From NCBI GenBank assembly GCA_021808545.1, contig JAKBBM010000008.1, forward strand, positions 1 to 51,762: a stretch of 51,762 nucleotides of DNA. Reading direction: 5' to 3'. Below the pieces are notes generated by a model. It was given only the letters and a program-made list of their open reading frames with translations. It was not told the DNA's origin and made no database searches. The DNA comes from Pseudomonadota bacterium. Its GTDB lineage: Bacteria; Pseudomonadota; Alphaproteobacteria; Acetobacterales; Acetobacteraceae. Both the position numbers and the translations under genes were made by a program. Shown piece by piece: positions 39,358 through 49,691 of the stretch (the stretch's first letter is position 1; each line of letters opens with the position of its first letter).

Positions 39358-40311
39358 ATGGACGGTTCACCGAATCCGAAGACAATGCGAGTGATTCTCG
39401 CCCAGCCCCGTGGATTCTGTGCCGGGGTGGAGCGGGCGATCGAAATCGTCGAACGCGCGTTAAGCAAATTCGGCCCGCCCATCTATGTACGCCACGAAAT
39501 TGTGCATAACCGCCATGTCGTGGAGGATTTACGTGCCCGGGGGGCTGTGTTCGTGGACGAGCTGAACGAAGTGCCCGAAGGGGCATGGACCGTGTTCTCC
39601 GCCCATGGCGTGGCCCGCAAGGTGGTGAGTGCCGCGGCCGAGCGCTCTCTTCCGGTAATCGACGCGACCTGCCCGCTGGTCGCCAAGGTGCATGCCGAAG
39701 GACGTCGTTATGCCGCCCAAGGGCGCGAGATCGTGCTGATCGGCCATGCCGGCCATGCCGAGGTGGAGGGCACGATCGGCCAGATCGACGGCACCGTCTA
39801 TCTGGTGCAAACGGTCGAGGAGGCCGAAACTCTGGTGGTGAAAACGCCAGAGAAGCTAGCCTATATCACGCAAACCACCTTGTCGGTGGATGACACGCGC
39901 GGGATCATCGCCGCCCTTAAGCGGCGTTTTCCCGCCATTGCCGGGCCAGACGTGAAGGATATTTGCTACGCGACCCAGAATCGCCAGGAGGCGGTGCAGC
40001 ATTTGGCCAAGCAGGTCGATCTGATCCTGGTTGTGGGCAGCAAGAATTCTTCAAATTCAAACCGTTTACGTGAAATCGGGACCGAGCTTGGCCTGCCGGC
40101 CTATCTCATCGACGATGCCGCCCACCTGCGCGCCGAATGGTTCGAGGGGATCACCCGCGTGGGGGTAACCGCCGGGGCCAGCGCGCCCGAAGTGCTGGTG
40201 GATGGCGTGATCGAGGGGCTAAAACAATTCGGCCGGGTCGAGATCGAATTACTGGCGGGCACGCCAGAAGATGTTAAATTCAAACTGCCGGCCGAAGTGG
40301 CCAGCATATAA
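39358..40311 (+). CDS. ispH: 4-hydroxy-3-methylbut-2-enyl diphosphate reductase
   Basis: [26 protein letters not shown]...[19 protein letters not shown]...[12 protein letters not shown]...[12 protein letters not shown]. Confidence 0.97.
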   Translation: MDGSPNPKTMRVILAQPRGFCAGVERAIEIVERALSKFGPPIYVRHEIVHNRHVVEDLRARGAVFVDELNEVPEGAWTVFSAHGVARKVVSAAAERSLPVIDATCPLVAKVHAEGRRYAAQGREIVLIGHAGHAEVEGTIGQIDGTVYLVQTVEEAETLVVKTPEKLAYITQTTLSVDDTRGIIAALKRRFPAIAGPDVKDICYATQNRQEAVQHLAKQVDLILVVGSKNSSNSNRLREIGTELGLPAYLIDDAAHLRAEWFEGITRVGVTAGASAPEVLVDGVIEGLKQFGRVEIELLAGTPEDVKFKLPAEVASI

Positions 40312-40320
40312 GAGGCGAAA

Positions 40321-41472
40321 ATGGGTGTACCGTTGAACCAGGCGATCCGTGTGGGCGCCTATATCCTCAAGCAGCATCTCATCGGCAATAAGCGCTACCC
40401 GCTGGTGCTGATGCTAGAACCCTTGTTCCGCTGCAATCTGGCCTGTTCGGGCTGCGGCAAGATCGATTATCCAAACGAGATCCTCAATCAGCGAATCTCG
40501 GTGGAAGATGCGCTGGGGGCCGCCGATGAATGCGGCGCGCCGGTGGTGGCGATCGCGGGCGGCGAGCCACTATTGCATAAGGAGATGCCCGAAATCGTGC
40601 GTGGTCTGCTCGCCAAGAAGAAGTTCATTTATCTGTGCACCAACGCGCTGCTGCTCGAGAAGAAAATCGACCAGTACAAGCCCGACCCCGCCTTCTGCTG
40701 GGACATCCATCTGGATGGCGACAAGGAGATGCACGATGCCGCGGTGGACCAGGAGGGCGTGTATGAGCGCGCTGTCGCCGCGATCAAGCTCGCCAAATCC
40801 AAGGGCTTCCGCGTTTCCATCAACTGCACCTTGTTCGAGGGAGCGGACCCCGCGCGCGTGGCCAAATTCCTCGACACCGTGGCCGGCCTTGGCATTGATG
40901 GGGTGATGACCTCGCCGGGTTACGCCTATGAGCGCGCGCCCGATCAGCAGCACTTCCTCAACCGCACCCGCACCAAGGAACTGTTCCGCGCCATCTTCCG
41001 TCTCGGCAAAGACAGCAAAAAGCGCGGAATTAACTGGAAATTCAACCAGTCCCCGCTGTTTCTTGACTTTTTGGCCGGCAATCAGACCTACGCCTGCACG
41101 CCCTGGGGCAACCCCACGCGCAACGTGTTCGGTTGGCAACGCCCCTGCTACCTGATTGGCGAAGGCTATGCCAAAACCTTCAAAGAGCTGATGGACAGCA
41201 CCGATTGGGACAAATATGGCGTCGGCAATTATGAAAAATGCGCCGACTGCATGGTCCATTCCGGCTTCGAGGCCTCGGCGGTGATGGATTCGGTCAAACG
41301 CCCCTGGAAGATGGCGGCACTGGCGTTAAACGGCATCCGTACCGAGGGGGCGATGGCCAAAGATATCCCGCTGGATAAAGCCCGCCCGGCGGAATTCGTG
41401 TTCTCCAAGCATGTGGAGGCCAAGATGGCCGAAATTCATGCCAAGAAGCAGACAGTCCTGCCGGCGGAATAA
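40321..41472 (+). CDS. hpnH: Adenosyl-hopene transferase HpnH (radical SAM)
   Basis: GVPLNQAIRVGAYILKQHLIGNKRYPLVLMLEPLFRCNLACSGCGKIDYPNEIL...AGGEPLLHKEMPEIV; adjacent to ispH. Confidence 0.95.
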   Translation: MGVPLNQAIRVGAYILKQHLIGNKRYPLVLMLEPLFRCNLACSGCGKIDYPNEILNQRISVEDALGAADECGAPVVAIAGGEPLLHKEMPEIVRGLLAKKKFIYLCTNALLLEKKIDQYKPDPAFCWDIHLDGDKEMHDAAVDQEGVYERAVAAIKLAKSKGFRVSINCTLFEGADPARVAKFLDTVAGLGIDGVMTSPGYAYERAPDQQHFLNRTRTKELFRAIFRLGKDSKKRGINWKFNQSPLFLDFLAGNQTYACTPWGNPTRNVFGWQRPCYLIGEGYAKTFKELMDSTDWDKYGVGNYEKCADCMVHSGFEASAVMDSVKRPWKMAALALNGIRTEGAMAKDIPLDKARPAEFVFSKHVEAKMAEIHAKKQTVLPAE

Positions 41473-41475
41473 CTG

Positions 41476-41540
41476 AAAGGGACTCCGCCCCTTTTTTCCA
41501 AAAAAGTGGCGGCCCCAAAAAACTTTTATAGGTTTTTGAT
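41476..41540. repeat. Intergenic palindromic repeat-like element (copy B)
   Basis: GGGACTCCGCCCCTTTTTTCCAAAAAAGTGGCGGCCCCAAAAAACTTTTATAGG; inverse orientation shares AAAAGTTTTTTGGGG and the T-run/A-run hairpin with copy A at 30311..30428. Confidence 0.5.
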
Positions 41541-41544
41541 TCTA

Positions 41545-42750
41545 TTAAATTAAGTCAGCCACAGGCAAAATGCCGTTGGCGGCCAAGGATTCGCGCATTT
41601 CATCGCCATTCAGCGCCCGCGCGGCAAACGCCTGCCCGCGCGCGCCCAGTCGCGCCCGCAAGGCGGCATCATCGCCCAAGCGGCGCAGCCATTCGGCGGC
41701 ATGGCCAATATCGGGCTCAGCCCAGCGCACATCGGGCAAATGGCCGTACAGCCCACTCTCATCGGCCACCGGCACCAGCTCATACCCCACCAGGGCCGCG
41801 CTGGTTTCATCCATGAATGCCATATTGCCAGACCATCCCGTAGCCACCACCGGCTTGCCCCGCAACATGGCCTCGGCCGGCACCAGACCAAACCCTTCCG
41901 AGCGGTGCAGGCTCAACACAATATCGCTGCTCTCCAACAGCGTATCCACCTGCGCACGGGGCCATGTTTCATTAAAAATCAATATATTATGAGCAGCTTC
42001 GGCGGTAATGCACGCCGCCGCGCGCGGGTCCGCCGCGCCACCTGAGAGTTTCACCACCAGCATCTGGTCCCGCCTGTCGCCAAACGCGCGCTTAAAGGCG
42101 GCAATACCTGCCAGCGGATTCTTGCGCGAAAAACTGGACCCAAGCGAGAGAACCATGCAGGTCACCACCGCATCTTGCGGCAGACCGAACGCGGCACGGT
42201 CAGGCATGGCCGGGGCCACACCGCGCAAGCCCAGCGGGTTGGGCACCATGCGCACCCGCCCGGGCAGCAGCGGCTCCAGCGCCGCGGCAATAAAGGGCGA
42301 GCCCGCCCAGACCTCGTGCACATAGCGTCCACCCTGGCGCCAGATGGACGGCACCACCGGCAATTCCCAGGCCCAGGCGCCAATCACGCGCCGGGTACGC
42401 AAAAAATCCCGCCCAGCGCGGGCCAGCATTAAGGGAATACTGGGGGCGTTCACCACCATCAGCAGAGCGGCATCACCGGCCATTGTGCCACGCGGCCGCC
42501 GGCCAATGCCAAGGTCGATCTCCACCCCGCCATAGCCCAGCTTGGCCGCGGCCCCGGCCAGCAGCCGTGCGGCCTCGCCCACGCCGCTCGCGCGCGACAG
42601 CTCCCCGGCCACCGCCAGCCCCTGGCTTTTATCCGGCGGCACCTTGTCTGCCACGGGGGCCAGCGCGCGCGCCATCATCCCCAACCCCGCCCGGCGGGCA
42701 TTTGGCGGTAACCTGCGCCATATCCTGTGCGCCAGCGACAAACGCTCCAT
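41545..42750 (-). CDS. Glycosyltransferase, GT4-like (ORF extends to 42807; start probably 42750)
   Basis: VAGELSRASGVGEAARLLAGAA...DIVLSLHRSEGFGLVPAEAMLRGKPVVATGWSGNMAFM. Confidence 0.85.
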   Translation of the reverse strand: MERLSLAHRIWRRLPPNARRAGLGMMARALAPVADKVPPDKSQGLAVAGELSRASGVGEAARLLAGAAAKLGYGGVEIDLGIGRRPRGTMAGDAALLMVVNAPSIPLMLARAGRDFLRTRRVIGAWAWELPVVPSIWRQGGRYVHEVWAGSPFIAAALEPLLPGRVRMVPNPLGLRGVAPAMPDRAAFGLPQDAVVTCMVLSLGSSFSRKNPLAGIAAFKRAFGDRRDQMLVVKLSGGAADPRAAACITAEAAHNILIFNETWPRAQVDTLLESSDIVLSLHRSEGFGLVPAEAMLRGKPVVATGWSGNMAFMDETSAALVGYELVPVADESGLYGHLPDVRWAEPDIGHAAEWLRRLGDDAALRARLGARGQAFAARALNGDEMRESLAANGILPVADLI

Positions 42751-42824
42751 CCTGCCCCTGCCCTCCCCCTCACGCGGGGCATTTTCATGTGTCTTGATGA
42801 TATTCAAATCATGAGGCTTCGTTT

Positions 42825-44033
42825 ATGAAAATAACCATGCCAGACCAACTCCCCATCTCCCGGCGCTACGATGCTCTGATGGGGCTTGACGTAAAACGCA
42901 AGGCCGTGCCCCCGTTACCGGCCTCCTCCCGGCCCCGAGTGCTCTGCGCCACCCGTTATGCCGCGCTGGGAGCCAGTTCGCGCCTGCGTCTTGCTCAATA
43001 TCTGCCTTATCTTCGCGGCGCGGGGCTTGATGTCACGCAGCGGGCGTTTTTGTCCGATTCTTATCTTACGGCCCTTTACAAGGGCCAATCCCGCCTGCGT
43101 GCCTCGGCAAGCGCCTATTTGCGAGCCTTTGGCGCGCCCTGGGCCGCGCGCCGGCACGATTTGCTTTGGATTGAAAAGGAATATCTGCCCTGGCTGCCTT
43201 ATTGGGTGGAACGTCTGGCCATTGGCCGCACACCTTATATACTGGATCTCGACGATGCGTGGTCGCTGCGTTACGAGCAAGCCAGCTCGGCCCTGATCCG
43301 GCGTTTGTTTGGCGACAAATTCGGCAAGCTCGTGCGCGGCGCGGCGCTGACCGTCACCGCCAACGAAACCCTGTACCGCTGGGCACAGGCGCAAGGAGCG
43401 GCGCGGGTGCTGCATCTGCCCACCGTGATCGATCTGGCCCATTACCACCCTACCCCGCCGCCTGACGGGGTGTTTACCATTGGCTGGATCGGCACACCGC
43501 TCACCGCCACCTATCTCGCGCAAATCGCAGCGCCTCTGCGGCAACTGGCGGCCGAGGCGCCGCTTAAGCTGCGCATCATCGGCGCGCCCGCGGCACAGGT
43601 TGAGGGCGTGGCGTGCGAAAATCTGCCCTGGTCGGAAGCCACCGAGGCGAAGCTGATCGGCGAATGTCATGCTGGCATCATGCCATTGCCCGACGATGAC
43701 TGGGCCAATGGCAAATCAGGTTACAAGCTGATCCAATATATGGCGATGGCCCGGCCGGCGATTGGCAGCGCCGTGGGGGCCAATAACCAGATCATCCTGC
43801 ACGGACAAACCGGCTATCTCACCCACGCGCCGCAAGACTGGCTAAACACCCTGCGCGCCCTGCGTGATAACCCCGCCCACGCCCAAGCCATGGGCCATGC
43901 CGCGCGCGCACGGGTTGAGCAAACCTATTGTCTGGACGTCACCGCGCCGCTCCTAATCGACAGCATCAACGCGATCCTTGACAATATTGCCGCACATAAG
44001 GCGCGAAACGGGCTTGTAGCGCCGGCAGGCTGA
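42825..44033 (+). CDS. Glycosyltransferase family protein (GT4-like)
   Basis: PRVLCATRYAALGASSRLRLAQYLPYLRGAG...TIGWIGTPLTATYLAQIAAPL...IMPLPDDDWANGKSGYKLIQYMAMARPAIGSAVGAN. Confidence 0.86.
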   Translation: MKITMPDQLPISRRYDALMGLDVKRKAVPPLPASSRPRVLCATRYAALGASSRLRLAQYLPYLRGAGLDVTQRAFLSDSYLTALYKGQSRLRASASAYLRAFGAPWAARRHDLLWIEKEYLPWLPYWVERLAIGRTPYILDLDDAWSLRYEQASSALIRRLFGDKFGKLVRGAALTVTANETLYRWAQAQGAARVLHLPTVIDLAHYHPTPPPDGVFTIGWIGTPLTATYLAQIAAPLRQLAAEAPLKLRIIGAPAAQVEGVACENLPWSEATEAKLIGECHAGIMPLPDDDWANGKSGYKLIQYMAMARPAIGSAVGANNQIILHGQTGYLTHAPQDWLNTLRALRDNPAHAQAMGHAARARVEQTYCLDVTAPLLIDSINAILDNIAAHKARNGLVAPAG

Positions 44034-45174
44034 GTTTGAAGCTCTCCAGCTTGTAAGGGGAATGCCTTGCATAACCGCCATGGGGGCGGGCATTGAGCAA
44101 CGCGGTCATGGCCGCGCGCGCCACAGCCGACAAAGGCAGACCAAACTGAGCGTAAATCCGTGCCACCATGGCCAGCGGGTCGGCCACCAGCTCATCATAC
44201 TGCACATTCAGCTTGCGCTCTTGCGGCACTTTGGCCGCGTGGTCAAAAGCCAGAAGGCGGTTGGCTCCTTCAATCCAGCGCTCCGAAACCTGCGCGCCGA
44301 TTTCCCCGGCATCTATATTATGCAGGAAGGGCCGGCGCAGCACCTCGGTCAGATGCGCGACCGAGCTGAGCACCGCTATGGGGTTGCGATGCACGACAAC
44401 AAAGCGCGCATCGGGATAGGTTTTTAGAATTGAATCCAAGGTGAATGTGTGGTCTGGGCATTTCAGTACCCAGCGCGCGGGGCGGCCATCTTGCAAAAAC
44501 TGCAGAAACCGCCGGTGAAACGCAAAACCGTCATCATAGCCGTGCGCTTCCAGCCAGGCAAAATAAGAGGGCACACGGTGGGTCGCATCAAAGCGCAGGC
44601 TCTGGAACACATGGGCGAGGATTTCGCTGCATTCCTGCGGACTGTCGGCGCTAATCGGGTGCATATCGTCAAACCCTGGCGCAAGCTGCCCATACAGGCG
44701 CAATTGCCGCTCCACGGCGCGGGCGCGGGCATTGCGCGCGGGGTTGAACCCTGGCGGGCGCGGTCCTGGATAGATGGTCTGCCAGTTGCGCGGCACGAGA
44801 CTATCCGGATCTTGCGCCATCAGCGTATGCAAAAAGGTCGTGCCCGAACGCGGCAGGCCAAGAATAAAAACCGGCGCCGTGATGGGGGCCTGCCCCAGCG
44901 CCGGATTGGCCGCATGCGCATCGTGGATTTTTTGCGCATTGCGCAAAAGCCGCAATATATCCCAACGCAGAGCGAGCTTGCCAAACAAGGTCAGCTTGGA
45001 TTCGGCTCGCACGGCGGCCATGAGCTGCTCCAACCCGGCGCGCGCGGCGATATCTGGCGTGGCATGCGCGGCACGGATCAGGTCGCGCGGCGCAAGGGAG
45101 GGCAGCAGCCTATCGGGCACCAGGGGTTCGGCGATACGAAATCCAGGCCCAATCAACGCAGCAAGACTCGCCAT
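43966..45174 (-). CDS. Sulfotransferase family protein
   Basis: PVFILGLPRSGTTFLHTLMAQDPDSLVPRNWQ PAPS-binding loop; YFAWLEAHGYDDGFAFHRRFLQFLQ; RFVVVHRNPIAVLSS. Confidence 0.9.
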   Translation of the reverse strand: MASLAALIGPGFRIAEPLVPDRLLPSLAPRDLIRAAHATPDIAARAGLEQLMAAVRAESKLTLFGKLALRWDILRLLRNAQKIHDAHAANPALGQAPITAPVFILGLPRSGTTFLHTLMAQDPDSLVPRNWQTIYPGPRPPGFNPARNARARAVERQLRLYGQLAPGFDDMHPISADSPQECSEILAHVFQSLRFDATHRVPSYFAWLEAHGYDDGFAFHRRFLQFLQDGRPARWVLKCPDHTFTLDSILKTYPDARFVVVHRNPIAVLSSVAHLTEVLRRPFLHNIDAGEIGAQVSERWIEGANRLLAFDHAAKVPQERKLNVQYDELVADPLAMVARIYAQFGLPLSAVARAAMTALLNARPHGGYARHSPYKLESFKLSLPALQARFAPYVRQYCQGSR

Positions 45175-45176
45175 GG

Positions 45177-45575
45177 TCAGCGCGGCTTGCGTTCGATTAA
45201 TTCAATCTTGTAGCCATCCGGATCCTCGATGAAGGCAATCACCGTGGTGCCGAATTTCACCGGGCCCGGCTCGCGGGTAATCTTCACGCCCGCCGCGCGC
45301 AGACGCTCACAGGTGGCCCGCACATCCGGCACGCCAAGCGCCAGATGCCCAAAGGCAGAGCCGATCTCGTAACGATCAACCCCCCAATTATAGGTCAGCT
45401 CAAGCACGGTGTGGGTCGCCTCGTCGCCATACCCCAGAAAGACCAGCGTATATTTACCGTCCGGCACGTCCGTGCGGCGCAATTCGCGCATTCCAAGCTG
45501 TCCTGCGTAGAAGGCGATGCTCCGTTCCAGGTCGCCCACCCGCAGCATTGTGTGCAGATAGGAAAATTCGCTCAT
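45177..45575 (-). CDS. gloA: Lactoylglutathione lyase (glyoxalase I)
   Basis: [46 protein letters not shown]...[11 protein letters not shown]...[14 protein letters not shown]. Confidence 0.93.
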   Translation of the reverse strand: MSEFSYLHTMLRVGDLERSIAFYAGQLGMRELRRTDVPDGKYTLVFLGYGDEATHTVLELTYNWGVDRYEIGSAFGHLALGVPDVRATCERLRAAGVKITREPGPVKFGTTVIAFIEDPDGYKIELIERKPR

Positions 45576-45599
45576 GCTTCAGCCTCCGCGCGAGTTAGA

Positions 45600-46418
45600 T
45601 CAAGGCCGGATGCCAAGCAGGAACATACCCGCGGCATCGGCCATTTCGACCATGGATGGTCTATCGGCTAAAATAGTGCTGTCTGCCTCAAATACCACTC
45701 CCCGCAACCCCGCATCACACGCATGGCGGATCGTTTCTGGCCCCATTGTCGGCAAATCCGCCCGCCTCTCCTGCCCCGGCTTGGCGAGCTTCACCAAAAT
45801 CGCGGCTGGGCCCGGCCGGACCAGCAGCGGAATCCGCGCCATCATGGCGTCCGTGCCCTCCACCGCTTCCACCGCCAGAATAATGCCCTGCTGCACCACA
45901 CAGGCTTGGCCAATATCGGCGGCGCCAATGAGCTTCAACGCGCTTACCGCGCGTTCAATATCGGCCATGGCGGCGGCATCGGGGGGCGTACTGGTCAGCA
46001 CGCCTTCTGGGGCCAGCAGCGTGCCCATAATGTCGTGCGCGCCCAAAATCTGGAATCCTTCCTCGGAGAGCACACGCACAATGGCGGCCAGCAGCCCATC
46101 ATCGCCCATGAAAGCCGCGCGCCCCACCCGGGCCAGCAGCCTGGCCCCCTCCGCATCTGGCCGCAGCGACAGGAAAGACGGCCGCTTAACCGGGCCGATC
46201 ATCACCAGCTCGGCACAGCCCCTTGCGCGAAAAGCCTGACACATCGCGCCAATGGCGCCGAGCCGGAAGAATTGATGCGCATAGGGCGCAAGTACGCTGG
46301 GCTCGGCAAAGCCCTCAATCCCGGCGACAAAAACATCCCGCCCCGCCGCGCGCGCGGCCGCCGCCACCTGGCCTGGTAACGGCCCGCCGCCGGCAATAAT
46401 GCCCAAGGCCCCGCTCAC
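45600..46418 (-). CDS. lpxI: UDP-2,3-diacylglucosamine diphosphatase LpxI (DUF1009)
   Basis: GALGIIAGGGPLPGQVAAAARAAGRDVFVAGIEGFA...GPVKRPSFLSLRPD...ADLPTMGPETIRHACDAGLRGVVFEADSTILADR; lpxA-adjacent. Confidence 0.93.
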   Translation of the reverse strand: MSGALGIIAGGGPLPGQVAAAARAAGRDVFVAGIEGFAEPSVLAPYAHQFFRLGAIGAMCQAFRARGCAELVMIGPVKRPSFLSLRPDAEGARLLARVGRAAFMGDDGLLAAIVRVLSEEGFQILGAHDIMGTLLAPEGVLTSTPPDAAAMADIERAVSALKLIGAADIGQACVVQQGIILAVEAVEGTDAMMARIPLLVRPGPAAILVKLAKPGQERRADLPTMGPETIRHACDAGLRGVVFEADSTILADRPSMVEMADAAGMFLLGIRP

Positions 46419-46427
46419 GGCGAAGTG

Positions 46428-47252
46428 TCAGCCCTCGGCATCCGCCGCGCCGGCGAGATTGGTGAGAATCCCATGCCGGCTTGGCGTGGCGATAAAATCC
46501 AGCATCTGCATCACATAAGGCGCATCGGCATAGGTTTCGCGGGCCGCCCGCACGCGTTCGGCGAACACGCCATCCCCCGCGAACAGGAATTTATAGGCGC
46601 TGTTCAACCGCGTGATCTCGGCCTTCTCCAGCCCCTTTCGCTTCAGCCCAATCAGGTTCAGCCCCAGCAGCTCGGCCCGTGTACCAAACACGCGGCCATA
46701 GGGGATCACATCGCGGGTCACACCGGTTAAGCCGCCAACCATGGCGCCCGCCCCCACGCGCACGAATTGCAGCAAGGCCGCGTTGCCGCCGATCACGGCG
46801 CGCGCACCAATCTCGACATGCCCGCCCAATGCGACATTGTTGGAGATGATCACCCCATCGCCTAGCAGACAATCATGCGCGACATGCACGGTCGCCATCA
46901 GCAGGCAATCCGCGCCGATGCGGGTAATGCCCGTGCCGGTTACGGTGCCGCGATGGATCGAGGCATGTTCGCGGATCTGTGTGCGCGGGCCGATCTCGGT
47001 CTCGGTATCCTCGCCCTTATATTTCAAATCCTGCGGCGCCAGCCCCACCGTACAGAACGGAAATAATTTTACGCCAGCGCCCAGCCGCGTGCGGCCCTCG
47101 ATCGCCACATGCGAGACGAGCTCGACCCCCTCCTCCAGCACCACTTTCGGCCCCACCGTGCAGAACGGGCCGATTTTCACGCCCCGTGCGATGCGCGCCC
47201 CCTCGGCGATGATCGCGCTGGGATGGATATTGCTCTGCACCGTATTCAACAT
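46428..47252 (-). CDS. lpxA: Acyl-ACP--UDP-N-acetylglucosamine O-acyltransferase
   Basis: IHPSAIIAEGARIARGVKIGPFCTVGPKV hexapeptide repeats; IREHASIHRGTVTGTGITRIG; GLNLIGLKRKG. Confidence 0.96.
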   Translation of the reverse strand: MLNTVQSNIHPSAIIAEGARIARGVKIGPFCTVGPKVVLEEGVELVSHVAIEGRTRLGAGVKLFPFCTVGLAPQDLKYKGEDTETEIGPRTQIREHASIHRGTVTGTGITRIGADCLLMATVHVAHDCLLGDGVIISNNVALGGHVEIGARAVIGGNAALLQFVRVGAGAMVGGLTGVTRDVIPYGRVFGTRAELLGLNLIGLKRKGLEKAEITRLNSAYKFLFAGDGVFAERVRAARETYADAPYVMQMLDFIATPSRHGILTNLAGAADAEG

Positions 47253-47362
47253 GCTCCGCCTGTCTTTGCTCCGTCCGTCCCGCTCTACGCGGCGGCGGGG
47301 TTTGCGGCCAAATCAATCATTATGACCGGATATTGCCTTCAAAACCGCCCTCAAGCCAAGGC

Positions 47363-47854
47363 TTAGACCGGCTTGACCTGCTCCATGATCATTGCCGTGA
47401 TCGAGGCTTCCGCCACCACCGCGCCATCCACCCGGGCCACGCCATTAAAGCGCCAGACATTACCCCGCCTGCGATCCTTGCTCAGGGTCAGGCGCAGCGT
47501 ATCGCCCGGAGTCACCGGCTTGCGGAATTTCGCGTTCTCGATCGACATGAAATACACGACCGGAATGCCCGCCTCCGGCCCCAGCGTGGCGATCACGAGC
47601 CCGGCCGCGGTTTGGGCCATGCTCTCCACGATCAGCACACCCGGCATCACCGGATGGCCTGGGAAATGCCCCTGGAAGAACGGCTCGTTCATCGTCACGT
47701 TCTTGATGCCAACGGCGGAATGGTCCTTGCGCACATCCACCAGCCTGTCCAGCAGCAGGAATGGGTAACGATGCGGGATCATCGTCAATAATTGCTTGAT
47801 GTCGATCAGCTCGACATCAACCGGGGGCATGTCTGGGTTCGTCACGTCGTTCAT
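47363..47854 (-). CDS. fabZ: 3-hydroxyacyl-ACP dehydratase FabZ
   Basis: [20 protein letters not shown]...[29 protein letters not shown]. Confidence 0.97.
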   Translation of the reverse strand: MNDVTNPDMPPVDVELIDIKQLLTMIPHRYPFLLLDRLVDVRKDHSAVGIKNVTMNEPFFQGHFPGHPVMPGVLIVESMAQTAAGLVIATLGPEAGIPVVYFMSIENAKFRKPVTPGDTLRLTLSKDRRRGNVWRFNGVARVDGAVVAEASITAMIMEQVKPV

Positions 47855-47874
47855 CGCTCAGCTCTACCTGTATT

Positions 47875-48909
47875 TTATCCCTTGCGCCCGCCCTGGGCGA
47901 GTTTACGGAGGGTCAGCACCTCCCTGAAAAAAGCCTTCGATTTCTGCGCCGGCGAGCCCAGAACCTCTTCGCCGGCCGGCACATCCTGCATCACCCCGGC
48001 TTGCGCGCCCACCCTGGCCCCAGCCCCGATGTGCAAATGCCCGGTCAAGCCCGCCTGGGCCGCGATCATTACGCCGGGGCCGATCTCGGTCGAGCCGGAA
48101 ATCCCGGCCTGGGCGACAATCACGGCATTGGCGCCGACCTTCACATTATGGCCGATCTGCACAAGATTATCGATATGTGCGCCCGGCCCAATCACCGTAT
48201 CCTGGGCCGAGCCCCGATCGATGGTGGTATTCGCGCCAATTTCGGCGCCATCGCCAATCAATACGCGCCCCAATTGCGGCACGGGGGTGAAGCCGGTGCG
48301 GGAAATGGCAAAGCCAAACCCATCCTGGCCAATACGCGCGCCGGGATAGATCGTCACCCGATCGCCCAGCCGCGCATGGCTAATCGTGGTCTGGGCATGG
48401 ATACGGCAGTCACGGCCGATCACCACGCCATCGCCGATGCAGGCCAGCGGCCCGATGCTGGTGCCAGCACCAATCTCGGCCCGCGCGCCAATCACAGCCC
48501 CCGCCTCAATCGCGGCGGTGGGGTCAATGATGGCTGCGGGGTCAATCATCGCGCTGGGGTGAATACCCGGCACCACGGCAGGGCTGGGATGAAACAGCGC
48601 CAGCACCTTGGCCCAGCCGACATAGGGCTCGGGCACCACCAGAACGGCGCAGCCCTGTGGCGCCTTATCCGCGAAATCAGGATGCAGGATCACCGCCCCG
48701 GCCCTCGTTGCGGCCAGCTGCGCCGCATAACGCCGGTTGTCGAGAAAACTCACATCCTGCGGTCCGGCAGCGGCTAACGGCGCCACGCCATGAATCAGCC
48801 GTTGCGGCGTATCTGTCTCGCAGCCCAAAAGGGCCGCGATCTCACCCAAACCATGCGGCCCGGTGCGCGTGAAAAACCGCGCGTCACCGGGTTTGCTCTC
48901 ATCGGACAT
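47875..48909 (-). CDS. lpxD: UDP-3-O-(3-hydroxyacyl)glucosamine N-acyltransferase
   Basis: [28 protein letters not shown], hexapeptide repeats, [36 protein letters not shown]. Confidence 0.96.
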   Translation of the reverse strand: MSDESKPGDARFFTRTGPHGLGEIAALLGCETDTPQRLIHGVAPLAAAGPQDVSFLDNRRYAAQLAATRAGAVILHPDFADKAPQGCAVLVVPEPYVGWAKVLALFHPSPAVVPGIHPSAMIDPAAIIDPTAAIEAGAVIGARAEIGAGTSIGPLACIGDGVVIGRDCRIHAQTTISHARLGDRVTIYPGARIGQDGFGFAISRTGFTPVPQLGRVLIGDGAEIGANTTIDRGSAQDTVIGPGAHIDNLVQIGHNVKVGANAVIVAQAGISGSTEIGPGVMIAAQAGLTGHLHIGAGARVGAQAGVMQDVPAGEEVLGSPAQKSKAFFREVLTLRKLAQGGRKG

Positions 48910-48917
48910 AGCGGGTC

Positions 48918-49691
48918 CTATGGCGCGGCCTGGCCGTTGCCTTGCTCCTGCTCTTGTTCCTGCACCTGTTGTTTCAACTCAGGGGTCACCACGCTGGGCG
49001 GGACCTTTACGCTGGGGAGCAGCTTATTCAGCTCGGCCACGGTTTCGTTGGTGATGTCAAAGGCCTTGTCGTCGAGCAGCACCTGTTCGCGATGCAGCAC
49101 CAGATTCATGCCGTGCGCCGTGGCCTCCTGGCGGATAATGGCGATCAACTCACCCTCGATCTGCGACAATGCGGCCTGCCCGGCATTCTGGATCGCCTGG
49201 TTGCGCTCCTCAAACTTGGTCTGGGTCGCCGCGATCTCGTTACGCAGCGCTTGCTCCTTGGCTTCGAGCTGCGAGTCGCTAAGCTTGCCGCGTTCCTTGT
49301 TGATCGCCTGCTGTTCGTCCTGAATCTTGGCGCGCGCGGCTTTGGCGTCATTCGACAGCGCTTCCTGGCGCTGCTGGATCACCTTCTGCACCCCCTGCGC
49401 CGCGGTGGATTTCTGCATCACCTCGGGCACGCTCAGCACGCCGATCACGGCGGTGGGCGGCGGCGCCTCGGCCGGCAAGGGCGGCAGATTGGGCACCTTG
49501 GGCTTCGCCTGCTGTTCAGGCTTGGCCGTCATGGCGGCGGGCAGCTTGGGCGCATGCGCCGCCTCAGGGGTTGGCGCGCTTTCCTTGTGGGTGGGGGGCA
49601 CAAAATAACCGGCGGATTGCGCCCATGCGGCCGGCATGCCGCCCAGGGTTACAAGCGGCAAAGCCAGAAGAATACGGGAAATAGCTGACAC
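48918..49691 (-). CDS. OmpH/Skp-family periplasmic chaperone
   Basis: Signal peptide; [71 protein letters not shown] coiled coil; between bamA and lpxD. Confidence 0.88.
   Translation of the reverse strand: MSAISRILLALPLVTLGGMPAAWAQSAGYFVPPTHKESAPTPEAAHAPKLPAAMTAKPEQQAKPKVPNLPPLPAEAPPPTAVIGVLSVPEVMQKSTAAQGVQKVIQQRQEALSNDAKAARAKIQDEQQAINKERGKLSDSQLEAKEQALRNEIAATQTKFEERNQAIQNAGQAALSQIEGELIAIIRQEATAHGMNLVLHREQVLLDDKAFDITNETVAELNKLLPSVKVPPSVVTPELKQQVQEQEQEQGNGQAAP

Noticed and set aside
38876-39394. 172-aa ORF across the dxs-ispH intergenic region
   Set aside because: Overlaps the dxs start antisense and the ispH start in another frame; no motif, most likely a promoter region.
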